A stretch of 7,745 nt of DNA from the NCBI GenBank assembly GCA_900772705.1, contig CAAGRQ010000098.1, positions 1-7,745 of the forward strand, read 5' to 3'. Below the pieces are notes generated by a model. The model searched no databases and had not been told where the DNA came from. It saw nothing but the letters and a program-made list of their open reading frames with translations. Below, piece after piece: positions 1 to 5,966 of this stretch. The DNA comes from Clostridia bacterium. Lineage in GTDB: Bacteria > Bacillota > Clostridia > Oscillospirales > Acutalibacteraceae. Made by a program: the position numbers and the translations under genes. The stretch's first letter is position 1; each line of letters opens with the position of its first letter.

Positions 1-230
1 GTATTTTGGCCGATGTTTCAAATATCTGTAAGGAATACAATGTTAATATTGTTGATGTTTCACAGTCTATTTTACAGGATATGTTCTGTATGATTATGAT
101 GGCTGATGTTACAAACTCAACGGTTGACTTCAGCACTCTCTCCGACAAACTCAGCGACTACGGTAAAGAAAACGCTCTTTCCGTACACGCAATGCATGAG
201 GATATTTTTAACTCAATGCACAGAATATAG
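1..230 (+). CDS. ACT-domain protein (UPF0237 family), 5' end missing
   Basis: This is the C-terminal three quarters of a small ACT-domain protein of about 90 residues. The reading frame is open to the window edge, and the first in-frame residues (I-L-A-D-V-S) match the middle of the ACT fold, where family members read like G-I-x-A-x-V-S. The TTG at 6 is therefore internal and not a start. Visible family features are the NVNIVDVSQ strand, the Q-D-M-F-C-M-I-M-M strand and the C-terminal HEDIFNSMHRI, which is the hallmark end of UPF0237 proteins. ACT domains usually bind amino acids or other small ligands and act as regulatory modules; this family has no enzyme domain. The stop lies 12 nt before the UPF0210 start and is overlapped by that gene's ribosome site, so the two are almost surely one operon. 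The ligand is unknown. Confidence 0.88.
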   Translation, partial: ILADVSNICKEYNVNIVDVSQSILQDMFCMIMMADVTNSTVDFSTLSDKLSDYGKENALSVHAMHEDIFNSMHRI

Positions 231-234
231 GAGG
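229..234 (+). promoter_or_regulatory. Shine-Dalgarno AGGAGG deciding the TTG start at 243
   Basis: A full AGGAGG lies 8 nt before TTG 243 and overlaps the TAG stop (228-230) of the ACT gene. It supports the TTG start for the UPF0210 gene and suggests translational coupling of the pair. Confidence 0.8.
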
Positions 235-242
235 ACGTCGAT

Positions 243-1598
243 TTGATTAATTCATATGATATATTAGAAACCATCAGAATGATACAGGATGAATGCCTCG
301 ATATCAGAACAACTACGATGGGTATTTCTCTTCTCGACTGCGGCGACAGCGATATAGACAAATCTTGTGCCAAGGTCTATGACAAGATATGCAAAAAAGC
401 AGAAAATCTGGTTAAAACCGGTGAGGATATCGAAAAAGAATACGGTATTCCGATTATAAATAAAAGAGTCAGCGTTACGCCTATATCTATTTTAGCAGGC
501 ATCAGCGGCGGAGATCCCGTAAAATATGCCCTGACACTCGAAAGAGCGGCGCAGACAATCGGCGTAAACTTTATCGGCGGATATTCAGCACTCGTCCAAA
601 AGGGCTTTGCAAGCGGTGATTTGGAACTAATTAATTCCATTCCGCAGGCTCTTGCACAAACTGAACATCTCTGCTCATCTGTAAACATCGGCTCAACCAA
701 AGCCGGAATTAATATGGACGCCGTAAAAATAATGGGCGAAAAGGTTAAAGAAGCGGCAGAACTTACAAAAGACAATGACTGTATCGGTGCCGGAAAACTT
801 GTTGTATTTTGCAATGCGCCGGAAGACAATCCGTTTATGGCGGGCGCTTTCCACGGAATTTCGGAACCCGACTGTGTAATCAATGTCGGCGTTTCGGGTC
901 CCGGTGTTGTCAGAGCGGCTGTTGCAAAATATCCCGATTACTCAATTAATGAAATTGCAGAACTTATTAAGAAAACAGCATTTAAGATTACAAGAATGGG
1001 TCAACTTGTCGGCACCCTTGCAAGCGAGAGACTCGGCGTACCGTTCGGTATAGTAGATTTATCACTCGCACCAACTCCTGCTGTTGGCGACTCCGTAGCA
1101 CATATTTTAGAAGAAATAGGACTTGAAAAATGCGGCGGCGCAGGAACGACAGCATGTCTTGCTATGCTTAATGACGCAGTTAAAAAAGGAGGAGTTATGG
1201 CTTCTTCAAGCGTCGGCGGTCTGTCGGGTGCTTTCATTCCGGTATCAGAGGACGCAGGTATGATTAATGCCGCAAGGAGCGGAGCATTGACTATTGAAAA
1301 ACTTGAGGCAATGACGGCTGTTTGCTCGGTAGGTCTTGATATGATTGTTATCCCGGGTGACACAACAGCAGAGGTTATAAGCGGAATTATCGCAGATGAA
1401 GCGGCAATCGGTATGGTAAACTGCAAAACTACCGCTGTAAGAGTAATTCCCGCAATCGGCAAAAAAGTCGGAGATGAACTTGAATTCGGCGGCCTACTCG
1501 GTTCAGGTCCGGTAATGCCGGTTAATACAAATTCACCGCATAAATTTATCTCTCGTGGCGGCAAAATCCCTGCACCGATGCATTCTCTCAAAAACTAA
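243..1598 (+). CDS. PFL family protein (UPF0210 / DUF711)
   Basis: A 451-residue protein of the UPF0210 family, at the usual full length. Recognisable segments are the N-terminal DIRTTTMGISLLDC (about 20-33), VNIGSTKAGINMDAV (147-161), FCNAPEDNPFMAGAFHG (189-205), a glycine-rich VGVSGPGVV stretch (about 215-223) and the C-terminal ISRGGKIPAPMHSLKN end. Family members are described as related to the pyruvate formate-lyase/glycyl-radical barrel, but I see no typical glycyl-radical motif near the C terminus, so PFL activity should not be assumed. The start is TTG, chosen because a perfect AGGAGG lies 8 nt upstream and family proteins begin with a similar short leader before ILETIRMI. The gene follows the ACT-domain gene with a 12-nt gap, an arrangement conserved in many Firmicutes (for example streptococci), which suggests that the ACT protein regulates or partners this one. 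There is no signal peptide or membrane segment, so it is likely cytoplasmic. The biochemical role is unknown. Confidence 0.93.
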   Translation: MINSYDILETIRMIQDECLDIRTTTMGISLLDCGDSDIDKSCAKVYDKICKKAENLVKTGEDIEKEYGIPIINKRVSVTPISILAGISGGDPVKYALTLERAAQTIGVNFIGGYSALVQKGFASGDLELINSIPQALAQTEHLCSSVNIGSTKAGINMDAVKIMGEKVKEAAELTKDNDCIGAGKLVVFCNAPEDNPFMAGAFHGISEPDCVINVGVSGPGVVRAAVAKYPDYSINEIAELIKKTAFKITRMGQLVGTLASERLGVPFGIVDLSLAPTPAVGDSVAHILEEIGLEKCGGAGTTACLAMLNDAVKKGGVMASSSVGGLSGAFIPVSEDAGMINAARSGALTIEKLEAMTAVCSVGLDMIVIPGDTTAEVISGIIADEAAIGMVNCKTTAVRVIPAIGKKVGDELEFGGLLGSGPVMPVNTNSPHKFISRGGKIPAPMHSLKN

Positions 1599-1612
1599 AT
1601 AAAAGAAAATAT

Positions 1613-1648
1613 AACTCCTTAATTCTTTTTGGAATTGAGGAGTTTTTT
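1613..1648 (+). terminator. Intrinsic terminator of the ACT/UPF0210 operon
   Basis: Arms 1613-1625 (AACTCCTTAATTC) and 1632-1644 (GAATTGAGGAGTT) form a 13-bp stem with one wobble pair and a 6-nt loop, followed by a T run to 1648. It sits 14 nt after the UPF0210 stop. Confidence 0.88.
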
Positions 1649-1661
1649 AGATAAAAAATAT

Positions 1662-1691
1662 AAAAACACCGAACAGGAACGCTCGGTGTTT
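1662..1691 (-). terminator. Intrinsic terminator of the minus-strand Lys-rich membrane protein gene
   Basis: AAACACCGA (1664-1672) and TCGGTGTTT (1683-1691) form a 9-bp stem with a 10-nt loop. Read on the minus strand it is followed by a T run (the A run 1662-1666, then more A/T to about 1651). It lies 17 nt past the stop of the gene ending at 1709 and is separate from the + strand terminator next to it. Confidence 0.8.
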
Positions 1692-1708
1692 AATAATGTT
1701 TTCTGTAA

Positions 1709-2365
1709 TCAGAACATCAAATATTCTGTCTCGTGGAATGTAACAGGCTTATAGCCGTCATTTGTCTTTTCGTAAACAGCCGACAGATTCATTGCAACTG
1801 CGTATGTCTTACCGCTTGCGGTAAAACCGTAGCACTGTGCACCGTTAACTGTTGTATTACCGGCAGTGTTAATAGCCGATGAAGACGGGTCTGATGAGTA
1901 GCCCAATGTCTTCCAGTTATCATGAAGAACCTGCTTTAAGAGTGCTTTTGCTTCAGAAACCGAATAGGTCTTTGTTGTTGTAATTTCATGAGGATTGGAA
2001 TATCTTTCGTACTCCGTTGCTACAGTATCCGTATTGTCTTCAACCTCTCCCTTTGCGGGTGCAACATATGTAAACCACATAACCAAGAAATAAACTAAAA
2101 TCCAAATCAAAAGAAGAAGGATTATCGTCTTAACAATATTCTTACCCTTGCTCTGTCCTACAGCGGCAAATGCTTCCTCCTGGGTAGGAATCGGTACGGG
2201 TACGAAAGGTTTACCCTTCTTGGCGGCTTTCTTTTCAGCCTTTGCGTTTTTCTTATTAACAGAAGCTACGAGTTTAGCGTAGTCCTTAGTCTGCTTTTTT
2301 TCAAGCTTAGCAGCTTTCTTCGCAGCTTTTTGTTCTTTTTTTGCGATTTTGGTTTCTTTACTCAA
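1709..2365 (-). CDS. Lysine/alanine-rich single-pass membrane protein, function unknown
   Basis: I do not recognise a named family. From the TTG start the protein has 218 residues in three parts. Residues 1-52 are extremely basic, with 20 lysines in K/A/E repeats likely to form a charged helix or coiled coil. A proline-containing linker (about 53-77) follows, then one hydrophobic segment (about 78-101, I-I-L-L-L-L-I-W-I-L-V-Y-F-L-V-M-W-F). The C-terminal part of about 115 residues has a polar linker and a small mixed domain (about 132-218). With no signal peptide and a basic N terminus, the positive-inside rule puts the Lys-rich part in the cytoplasm and the C-terminal domain outside. The start is TTG 2365, not ATG 2404: AAGGAGG lies 8 nt before the TTG, while the ATG lies upstream of the -10 box. 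The gene is monocistronic with its own promoter and terminator, and is divergent from the LysR gene. The C-terminal domain could bind a ligand or cell-wall component, but that is a guess. Confidence 0.82.
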   Translation of the reverse strand: MSKETKIAKKEQKAAKKAAKLEKKQTKDYAKLVASVNKKNAKAEKKAAKKGKPFVPVPIPTQEEAFAAVGQSKGKNIVKTIILLLLIWILVYFLVMWFTYVAPAKGEVEDNTDTVATEYERYSNPHEITTTKTYSVSEAKALLKQVLHDNWKTLGYSSDPSSSAINTAGNTTVNGAQCYGFTASGKTYAVAMNLSAVYEKTNDGYKPVTFHETEYLMF

Positions 2366-2373
2366 AGCAGTCC

Positions 2374-2380
2374 CCTCCTT
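2374..2380 (-). promoter_or_regulatory. Shine-Dalgarno AAGGAGG deciding TTG start 2365
   Basis: On the minus strand AAGGAGG (2380 down to 2374) is followed by 8 nt and then TTG at 2365. No comparable site precedes the ATG at 2404, so the shorter protein is preferred. Confidence 0.82.
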
Positions 2381-2394
2381 ACAAGTATAAATAG

Positions 2395-2423
2395 AGTATA
2401 CCATTTATCGAAATAAAATTCAA
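2395..2423 (-). promoter_or_regulatory. Promoter of the Lys-rich membrane protein gene
   Basis: On the minus strand: -35 TTGAAT (2423-2418), a 17-nt spacer, and -10 TATACT (2400-2395) preceded by TGG, giving an extended -10 (TGnTATACT). Transcription would begin near 2388, just before the AAGGAGG. The predicted start places ATG 2404 outside the transcript. Confidence 0.7.
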
Positions 2424-2507
2424 CAATAATTTTTAATTTTATAGTCACATTTTATGAATAATTTGTAAACAATATTAAAAACACACACCAAAATATCCAT
2501 TATATTG

Positions 2508-2561
2508 TATAATTTTATAGAAAAATGCGTTATTGTTACAAAAACCAATATATATTATATA
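2508..2561 (+). promoter_or_regulatory. Candidate promoter region for the LysR-type regulator
   Basis: Two options are visible in this very AT-rich leader. One is a perfect -10 TATAAT at 2508-2513 without a convincing -35. The other is TTGTTA (2533-2538), a 17-nt spacer and TATATA (2556-2561), which would start transcription near 2568, inside the palindrome at 2563-2580. I cannot decide between them. Confidence 0.4.
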
Positions 2562-2562
2562 C

Positions 2563-2580
2563 GAAATAATCGATAATTTC
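2563..2580 (+). promoter_or_regulatory. Near-perfect 18-bp palindrome, possible LysR operator
   Basis: GAAATAATCGATAATTTC matches its own reverse complement at 16 of 18 positions and directly abuts the AAGGAG ribosome site (2581-2586) of the LysR gene. Its position suggests an autoregulatory binding site. It is AT-rich, so chance is possible. Confidence 0.4.
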
Positions 2581-2596
2581 AAGGAGTCAAAACACT

Positions 2597-3481
2597 ATGG
2601 ACTTAAAAAATCTGGAAATATTTATTTACGTTGCGGAGCAAAACAGTTTTACAAAAGCGGCACAAAAACTCGGTTATACCCAGGCGGCAATTTCCTTTCA
2701 GATAAAACAACTTGAGCAGTCGCTCGGAGTAATGCTTTTTGAGAGAATCAACCATTCCATTAAACTTACGCCCAAAGGCAAAGAACTGCTTATTTTGGCA
2801 CACAAAATACTTGACTTGAGCGAGGATATGATTAAGACCGCAAAGAGCGAAGAAAACGAAATAAAGGGCAACGTAAATATAGCGATGGCTGACTCTCTGT
2901 GTCACTGGCTGTTCTGGGATAATTACAGCACCTTTCACAATATGTTTCCCGATGTGTCACTGAAAATAATATCGGGCAGCACGGAGGAAATGTTCCGCCT
3001 TGCAAAACAGAACGATGTTGACTTTATTTTCACTCTGGAAAAGCATCTTTATGACTCCGCATATATCACGGTAAAGGAACACCCTGTCGACATACACTTT
3101 GTCACTTCAAGCAAAAATAAAAAGTATAACAATTCGATATATTCCCTTTCGGATATTATGAACGAGAATTTCATTTTGACGGAAAAAGGAATGAGTTACC
3201 GCCAGCCGCTTGATGAAAAACTTGCTAAAGATTCGTGCGAAATAAATTCTTTGTTTGAAATCGGCGACACGGATTTAATATGCAGATTGGTTGAGCAAAA
3301 TATGGGTATATCATATCTGCCTGATTTTGTAACTAAACCGTTTGTCGATGAGGGCAAAATAAAGTATATAACTGTAAAAGATGTAAAATCAGACATTTGG
3401 ATTCAAATGCTTTGTCACAGAAACAAAGTAATCACACCCACAATTCAAGCGGTTATGGATTATCTGTGCAAATGCTTATAA
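2597..3481 (+). CDS. LysR-type transcriptional regulator
   Basis: A 294-residue protein, the normal length for the family. The N-terminal winged helix-turn-helix covers about residues 1-60, with the typical SFTKAAQKLG (17-26), TQAAISFQIKQLEQSLG (28-44), the M-L-F-E-R turn and L-T-P-K-G at 57-61. A linker helix follows (about 62-88), and then a periplasmic-binding-like effector domain (about 91-294) beginning G-N-V-N-I-A-M-A-D. It should act as a cytoplasmic DNA-binding dimer or tetramer responding to a small co-inducer. The effector cannot be named from the sequence. ATG 2597 is supported by AAGGAG 10 nt upstream and by the conserved MDLKNLEIF start. The only divergent neighbour is the Lys-rich membrane protein gene, the default candidate target along with itself. 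The gene ends at a bidirectional terminator shared with the convergent nitroreductase gene. Confidence 0.95.
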   Translation: MDLKNLEIFIYVAEQNSFTKAAQKLGYTQAAISFQIKQLEQSLGVMLFERINHSIKLTPKGKELLILAHKILDLSEDMIKTAKSEENEIKGNVNIAMADSLCHWLFWDNYSTFHNMFPDVSLKIISGSTEEMFRLAKQNDVDFIFTLEKHLYDSAYITVKEHPVDIHFVTSSKNKKYNNSIYSLSDIMNENFILTEKGMSYRQPLDEKLAKDSCEINSLFEIGDTDLICRLVEQNMGISYLPDFVTKPFVDEGKIKYITVKDVKSDIWIQMLCHRNKVITPTIQAVMDYLCKCL

Positions 3482-3501
3482 AAGAATTAAATAAAAATTA
3501 T

Positions 3502-3533
3502 AGGTGCAAAGATTAAATTCTTTGCACCTTTTT
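3502..3533. terminator. Bidirectional intrinsic terminator between convergent genes
   Basis: AGGTGCAAAG (3502-3511) and CTTTGCACCT (3520-3529) form a perfect 10-bp stem with an 8-nt loop. T's follow on the + strand (to 3533) and an A run precedes it (3493-3497), which reads as T's on the minus strand. It can therefore serve both the LysR gene and the nitroreductase operon. Confidence 0.88.
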
Positions 3534-3535
3534 CT

Positions 3536-4069
3536 TTAGAACCATTTTGTTATATCGTCTACACTCTTACGCTTCGGCATTGTAGGCTGATCAGCCGAAT
3601 AACCGACGGCAATAACAGATACGATAATTTCATTGTCCGGTACTGAAAGTACATTTCTGAGAGCCTCACCGTCTCTGATACCCATAATTAAAGTACCGAG
3701 TCCCATTTCTTGTGCTTTAAGTACAAGGTTTTGAGTTGCGATACCAAGGTCATAATAACCCCAGCCATTGCCGCATTCGTTGTCGGGATTTCCTTCTCGG
3801 TCAAATCCGGAGCGATTTTTGACAAAGGTTGCAACGATTAAAGCGGCGCCCTCTGTTTTGTCTTTATTTGTTCCCTGCAAACAGTTTGCAACAGCCTCCC
3901 TGCCCTCTCCGTCAACTGCGCAATAATAACGGGCGGTTTGCGAATTTTTCCAAGTAGGGGCATATATCGCATACCTGATAAGTTCCTCTACCTGTTCTTT
4001 GGTTACTTTTTTATCGGTATCGTATTTTCTGATGCTTCTTCTGTTTTTTACTACTTCGTTAAATTCCAT
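3536..4069 (-). CDS. Nitroreductase family protein (FMN-dependent oxidoreductase)
   Basis: A 177-residue protein of the nitroreductase superfamily. These enzymes bind FMN at a homodimer interface and use NAD(P)H to reduce nitro, quinone, flavin or other acceptors; the physiological substrate is rarely known. Visible signatures are the N-terminal phosphate-binding RRSIRKY (10-16), APTWKNSQ (37-44), the G-Y-Y-D-L-G-I-A-T-Q-N helix (104-114), GLGTLIMG (123-130) and the C-terminal AVGYSADQP followed by P-K-R-K-S. The length suits the short, single-domain subfamily. There is no signal peptide, so it is cytoplasmic. The ATG shares one base with the TAA stop of the PurF-like gene (T-A-A-T-G), and the upstream ribosome site is weak, so translation is probably coupled to that gene. 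It has no promoter of its own that I can see. A shared pathway with the PurF-like protein is inferred from this coupling only. Confidence 0.93.
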   Translation of the reverse strand: MEFNEVVKNRRSIRKYDTDKKVTKEQVEELIRYAIYAPTWKNSQTARYYCAVDGEGREAVANCLQGTNKDKTEGAALIVATFVKNRSGFDREGNPDNECGNGWGYYDLGIATQNLVLKAQEMGLGTLIMGIRDGEALRNVLSVPDNEIIVSVIAVGYSADQPTMPKRKSVDDITKWF

Positions 4070-5475
4070 TATTCTTTACCGTCCCAACAATATGTGCAAA
4101 GTTTATCGGAGTCAAGTCCAACCGAAGCAATCATATCATCCAATCTGTGATACCTAAGAGAAGTAAAGTGAAGTTCTTTTCTGATTTCTTCTATCATTGC
4201 GGCATACTTTTCTCCGTCGGGGTCAACATATTCCTTGATTATTTCATCGGTCGGTTCGACACCCTCAAGTTTTTTGATTACTCTTCTTGTGATTAAATCC
4301 ATTTCACTCGTTGAGCGAGAGAAGTTAAGATATTTACAGCCGTAGAAAAGCGGCGGACAAGCAGGTCTGATATGTACCTCTTTTGCTCCCGACTCGAAAA
4401 GATACTCCGTAGTTTCCCTGAGTTGTGTGCCTCTTACTATCGAATCGTCAATCAAAAGCAAACTCTTTCCGTCAATTAAATCGTGAATCGGAATTAGTTT
4501 CATCTTTGCGATTAAGTTTCTCTTAGTCTGATTTGTCGGCATAAAGGAGCGTGGCCAAGTAGGAGTGTACTTTATAAACGGACGTGAATACGGAATGCCT
4601 GCCTCGTTTGAATAGCCTATTGCGTGCGCAACACCGCTGTCCGGTACGCCTGCAACAATATCAGGTTTAACATTGTCCCTTTTGGCAAGAGCCTTACCGC
4701 AGTTATATCTCATTTTTTCTACGCTTATGCCCTCATATGATGCTGACGGATAGCCGTAATAAATCCAAAGGAAGGTGCAAATACGCATCTTGTCACCGGC
4801 CGGAATAAGCGTCTTTACTCCGTCGGTAGTGAGCACAACCGCCTCACCGGGTCCGAGTTCTTTATATTCCTTATATCCGAGATTAAGATATGCAAAACTT
4901 TCAAAAGAAGCACAATATCCGTCCTCCTTTTGACCGATACTAATCGGCGTTCTGCCAAGTTTATCACGAACGGCATAAACACCCTTAGGAGTTAAGATTA
5001 AAATTGAAATTGAGCCGTCAACAATCTCTTGAACATATCTGATGCCCTCTATAAAATTTTCCTTTTGGTTAATAATGGCGGCAACAAGTTCCGTTTGATT
5101 AATACCGCCGCCGTGCATTTCAAAAAAGTGAGTATTGGTTTTAATAATTTCATCGGCAATTTCGTCAATGTTATTGATTTTGCCTACGGTTGAAATAGCA
5201 TAAGTGCCGTGATGAGACCTGATTAAAATAGGCTGAGCCTCAAAGTCACTGATACAACCTATGCCCATTTGACCGTGCATAGAATTTGATTCCTTTGTAA
5301 ACTTTGTACGAAACGGAGCATTTTCGATATTATGAATAGCCTTGTCAAAACCGCTCTCGCTGTCGTAAACAGCCATACCCGCTCTTCTTGTTCCGAGGTG
5401 AGAATGATAGTCTACACCGAAAAACAAATCGAAAACACAATCTTCTTTTGATACTGCACCGAAAAATCCACCCAT
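4069..5475 (-). CDS. PurF-like amidophosphoribosyltransferase homolog with degenerate glutaminase domain
   Basis: A 468-residue homolog of glutamine PRPP amidotransferase (PurF), the first enzyme of purine synthesis. The C-terminal phosphoribosyltransferase domain looks intact: V-P-D-S-G-V-A-H-A (277-285), RSFMPTNQTKRN (309-320) and the PRPP loop LLLIDDSIVRGT (339-350). Four cysteines match the [4Fe-4S] ligands of Bacillus-type PurF: C233, C380 and the C-x-x-C pair C460/C463. The N-terminal Ntn-type domain is altered. The expected nucleophilic Cys is Gly (MGGFFG instead of CGxFG), the HVRYST arginine motif reads GIGCIS (71-76), and the H-N-G-N oxyanion motif reads T-V-G-K (96-99). Glutaminase activity is therefore unlikely; ammonia use or a different reaction is possible. 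It is probably not the main purF. The ATG at 5475 matches the family start; a TTG at 5490 would add five residues and also lacks Cys. It is the first gene of an operon with the nitroreductase. Confidence 0.88.
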   Translation of the reverse strand: MGGFFGAVSKEDCVFDLFFGVDYHSHLGTRRAGMAVYDSESGFDKAIHNIENAPFRTKFTKESNSMHGQMGIGCISDFEAQPILIRSHHGTYAISTVGKINNIDEIADEIIKTNTHFFEMHGGGINQTELVAAIINQKENFIEGIRYVQEIVDGSISILILTPKGVYAVRDKLGRTPISIGQKEDGYCASFESFAYLNLGYKEYKELGPGEAVVLTTDGVKTLIPAGDKMRICTFLWIYYGYPSASYEGISVEKMRYNCGKALAKRDNVKPDIVAGVPDSGVAHAIGYSNEAGIPYSRPFIKYTPTWPRSFMPTNQTKRNLIAKMKLIPIHDLIDGKSLLLIDDSIVRGTQLRETTEYLFESGAKEVHIRPACPPLFYGCKYLNFSRSTSEMDLITRRVIKKLEGVEPTDEIIKEYVDPDGEKYAAMIEEIRKELHFTSLRYHRLDDMIASVGLDSDKLCTYCWDGKE

Positions 5476-5486
5476 AGTTTTATACA

Positions 5487-5509
5487 GCAAGCAATGCTTG
5501 CCCCTCCCC
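5487..5509 (-). promoter_or_regulatory. Ribosome site followed by a hairpin in the start region of the PurF-like gene
   Basis: On the minus strand a strong GGGGAGGGG (5509-5501) is followed by the perfect palindrome GCAAGCATTGCTTGC (5501-5487), able to form a 6-bp stem with an ATT loop. Unfolded, the site is 27 nt from ATG 5475, too far. Folded, the distance is about 11-12 nt. A TTG at 5490 would be 12 nt from the site but lies inside the stem. Confidence 0.6.
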
Positions 5510-5526
5510 GATTAATTTGTGCGTTT

Positions 5527-5555
5527 ATTATATCAAATGAAAAAAACAATTACAA
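5527..5555 (-). promoter_or_regulatory. Promoter of the PurF-like/nitroreductase operon
   Basis: On the minus strand: -35 TTGTAA (5555-5550), a 17-nt spacer, and a perfect -10 TATAAT (5532-5527). Transcription would start near 5520, leaving a short leader before the ribosome site. I see no PurR box or riboswitch, which fits a gene outside the main purine operon. Confidence 0.68.
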
Positions 5556-5563
5556 GAGAATAG

Positions 5564-5820
5564 CATAACATTTTCCAAAAAGAAAGCAAAAAGAACTGGA
5601 TTAACCGACTTGTCGCTCCTATCAGGCAGGCAATGGATAAGGTTAAAAAGTATGTTACCGAAAATAAAAAACAGCCACAAAGCTGGTCGGTCAGATAGGC
5701 TTCCACCAAAACGGTGTACCTATTGAGCTCCAACAAAGTGGCTATATTGGAAGTGTAACATACAAAAATCAAAATGTCAATATTCAAGGAAAACCTTTTT
5801 CAGCGGAAAATACAATAAAA
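5564..5820 (+). pseudogene. Probable frameshifted coding remnant, unknown family
   Basis: This gene-poor stretch between the PurF-like promoter and the tRNA operon looks coding in two pieces. Frame one (5564-5698) has no start codon at its left end and includes NWINRLVAPIRQAMDKVKKY before a TAG at 5696. The next frame, from about 5677, continues with KLVGQIGFHQNGVPIELQ and then G-S-V-T-Y-K-N-Q-N-V-N-I-Q-G-K-P-F-S and runs into the terminator before the tRNA-Cys gene without its own stop. Both pieces have ordinary protein-like composition and meet near 5677-5690, as expected for one frameshifted gene fragment. There is no ribosome site or intact start. I do not recognise the family. The location beside a tRNA gene would fit a leftover of an integrated element, but this is inference. 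Confidence 0.38.
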
Positions 5821-5824
5821 AACA

Positions 5825-5852
5825 AAAAAGACAGTCATACGACTGTCTTTTT
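5825..5852 (-). terminator. Terminator of the tRNA operon (works both ways)
   Basis: AAAAAGACAGTC (5825-5836) and GACTGTCTTTTT (5841-5852) form a perfect 12-bp stem with a 4-nt loop. On the minus strand it lies 1 nt beyond the CCA of tRNA-Cys and continues into a T-rich tract. The + strand also shows five T's. Confidence 0.88.
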
Positions 5853-5853
5853 A

Positions 5854-5927
5854 TGGAGGCACCACCCAGACTTGAACTGGGGATAAAGGTGTTGCAGACC
5901 TCTGCCTTACCTCTTGGCTATGGTGCC
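5854..5927 (-). tRNA. tRNA-Cys(GCA)
   Basis: A 74-nt cloverleaf: acceptor GGCACCA/TGGTGCC, anticodon loop CTGCAAC (anticodon GCA), T loop GTTCAAGTC, discriminator U73 (a cysteine identity base) and encoded CCA. Last gene of the tRNA operon. Confidence 0.95.
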
Positions 5928-5934
5928 ATAAAAT

Positions 5935-5964
5935 TAATAGAAAACACATCAGTGCTTTCTATTA
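5935..5964 (-). other. Spacer hairpin between tRNA-Gly and tRNA-Cys
   Basis: TAATAGAAA (5935-5943) pairs with TTTCTATTA (5956-5964). One A/C mismatch follows, then CAC/GTG closes a 4-nt loop. There is no T run, so this is more likely an RNA-processing or spacer structure than a terminator. Confidence 0.5.
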
Positions 5965-5966
5965 TG

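Noticed and set aside
377..1591. Two long minus-strand open frames inside the UPF0210 gene
   Set aside because: They are antisense shadows of a clear conserved gene, with no ribosome sites or family features.
2366..2404. ATG 2404 as start of the Lys-rich membrane protein
   Set aside because: The -10 box at 2395-2400 lies downstream of this ATG, and a strong ribosome site serves TTG 2365 instead.
2533..2715. 60-residue + strand open frame overlapping the LysR start
   Set aside because: It runs out of frame through the LysR DNA-binding domain and covers the promoter and palindrome region without its own ribosome site.
5491..5560. Purine riboswitch or PurR box ahead of the PurF-like gene
   Set aside because: The leader from the predicted start near 5520 is too short for a riboswitch, and I see no PurR-box-like repeats.
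5533..5787. 84-residue hydrophobic open frame on the minus strand
   Set aside because: It overlaps the promoter of the PurF-like gene, has no ribosome site, and its hydrophobicity is explained by being antisense to a Lys/Gln/Asn-rich sequence.
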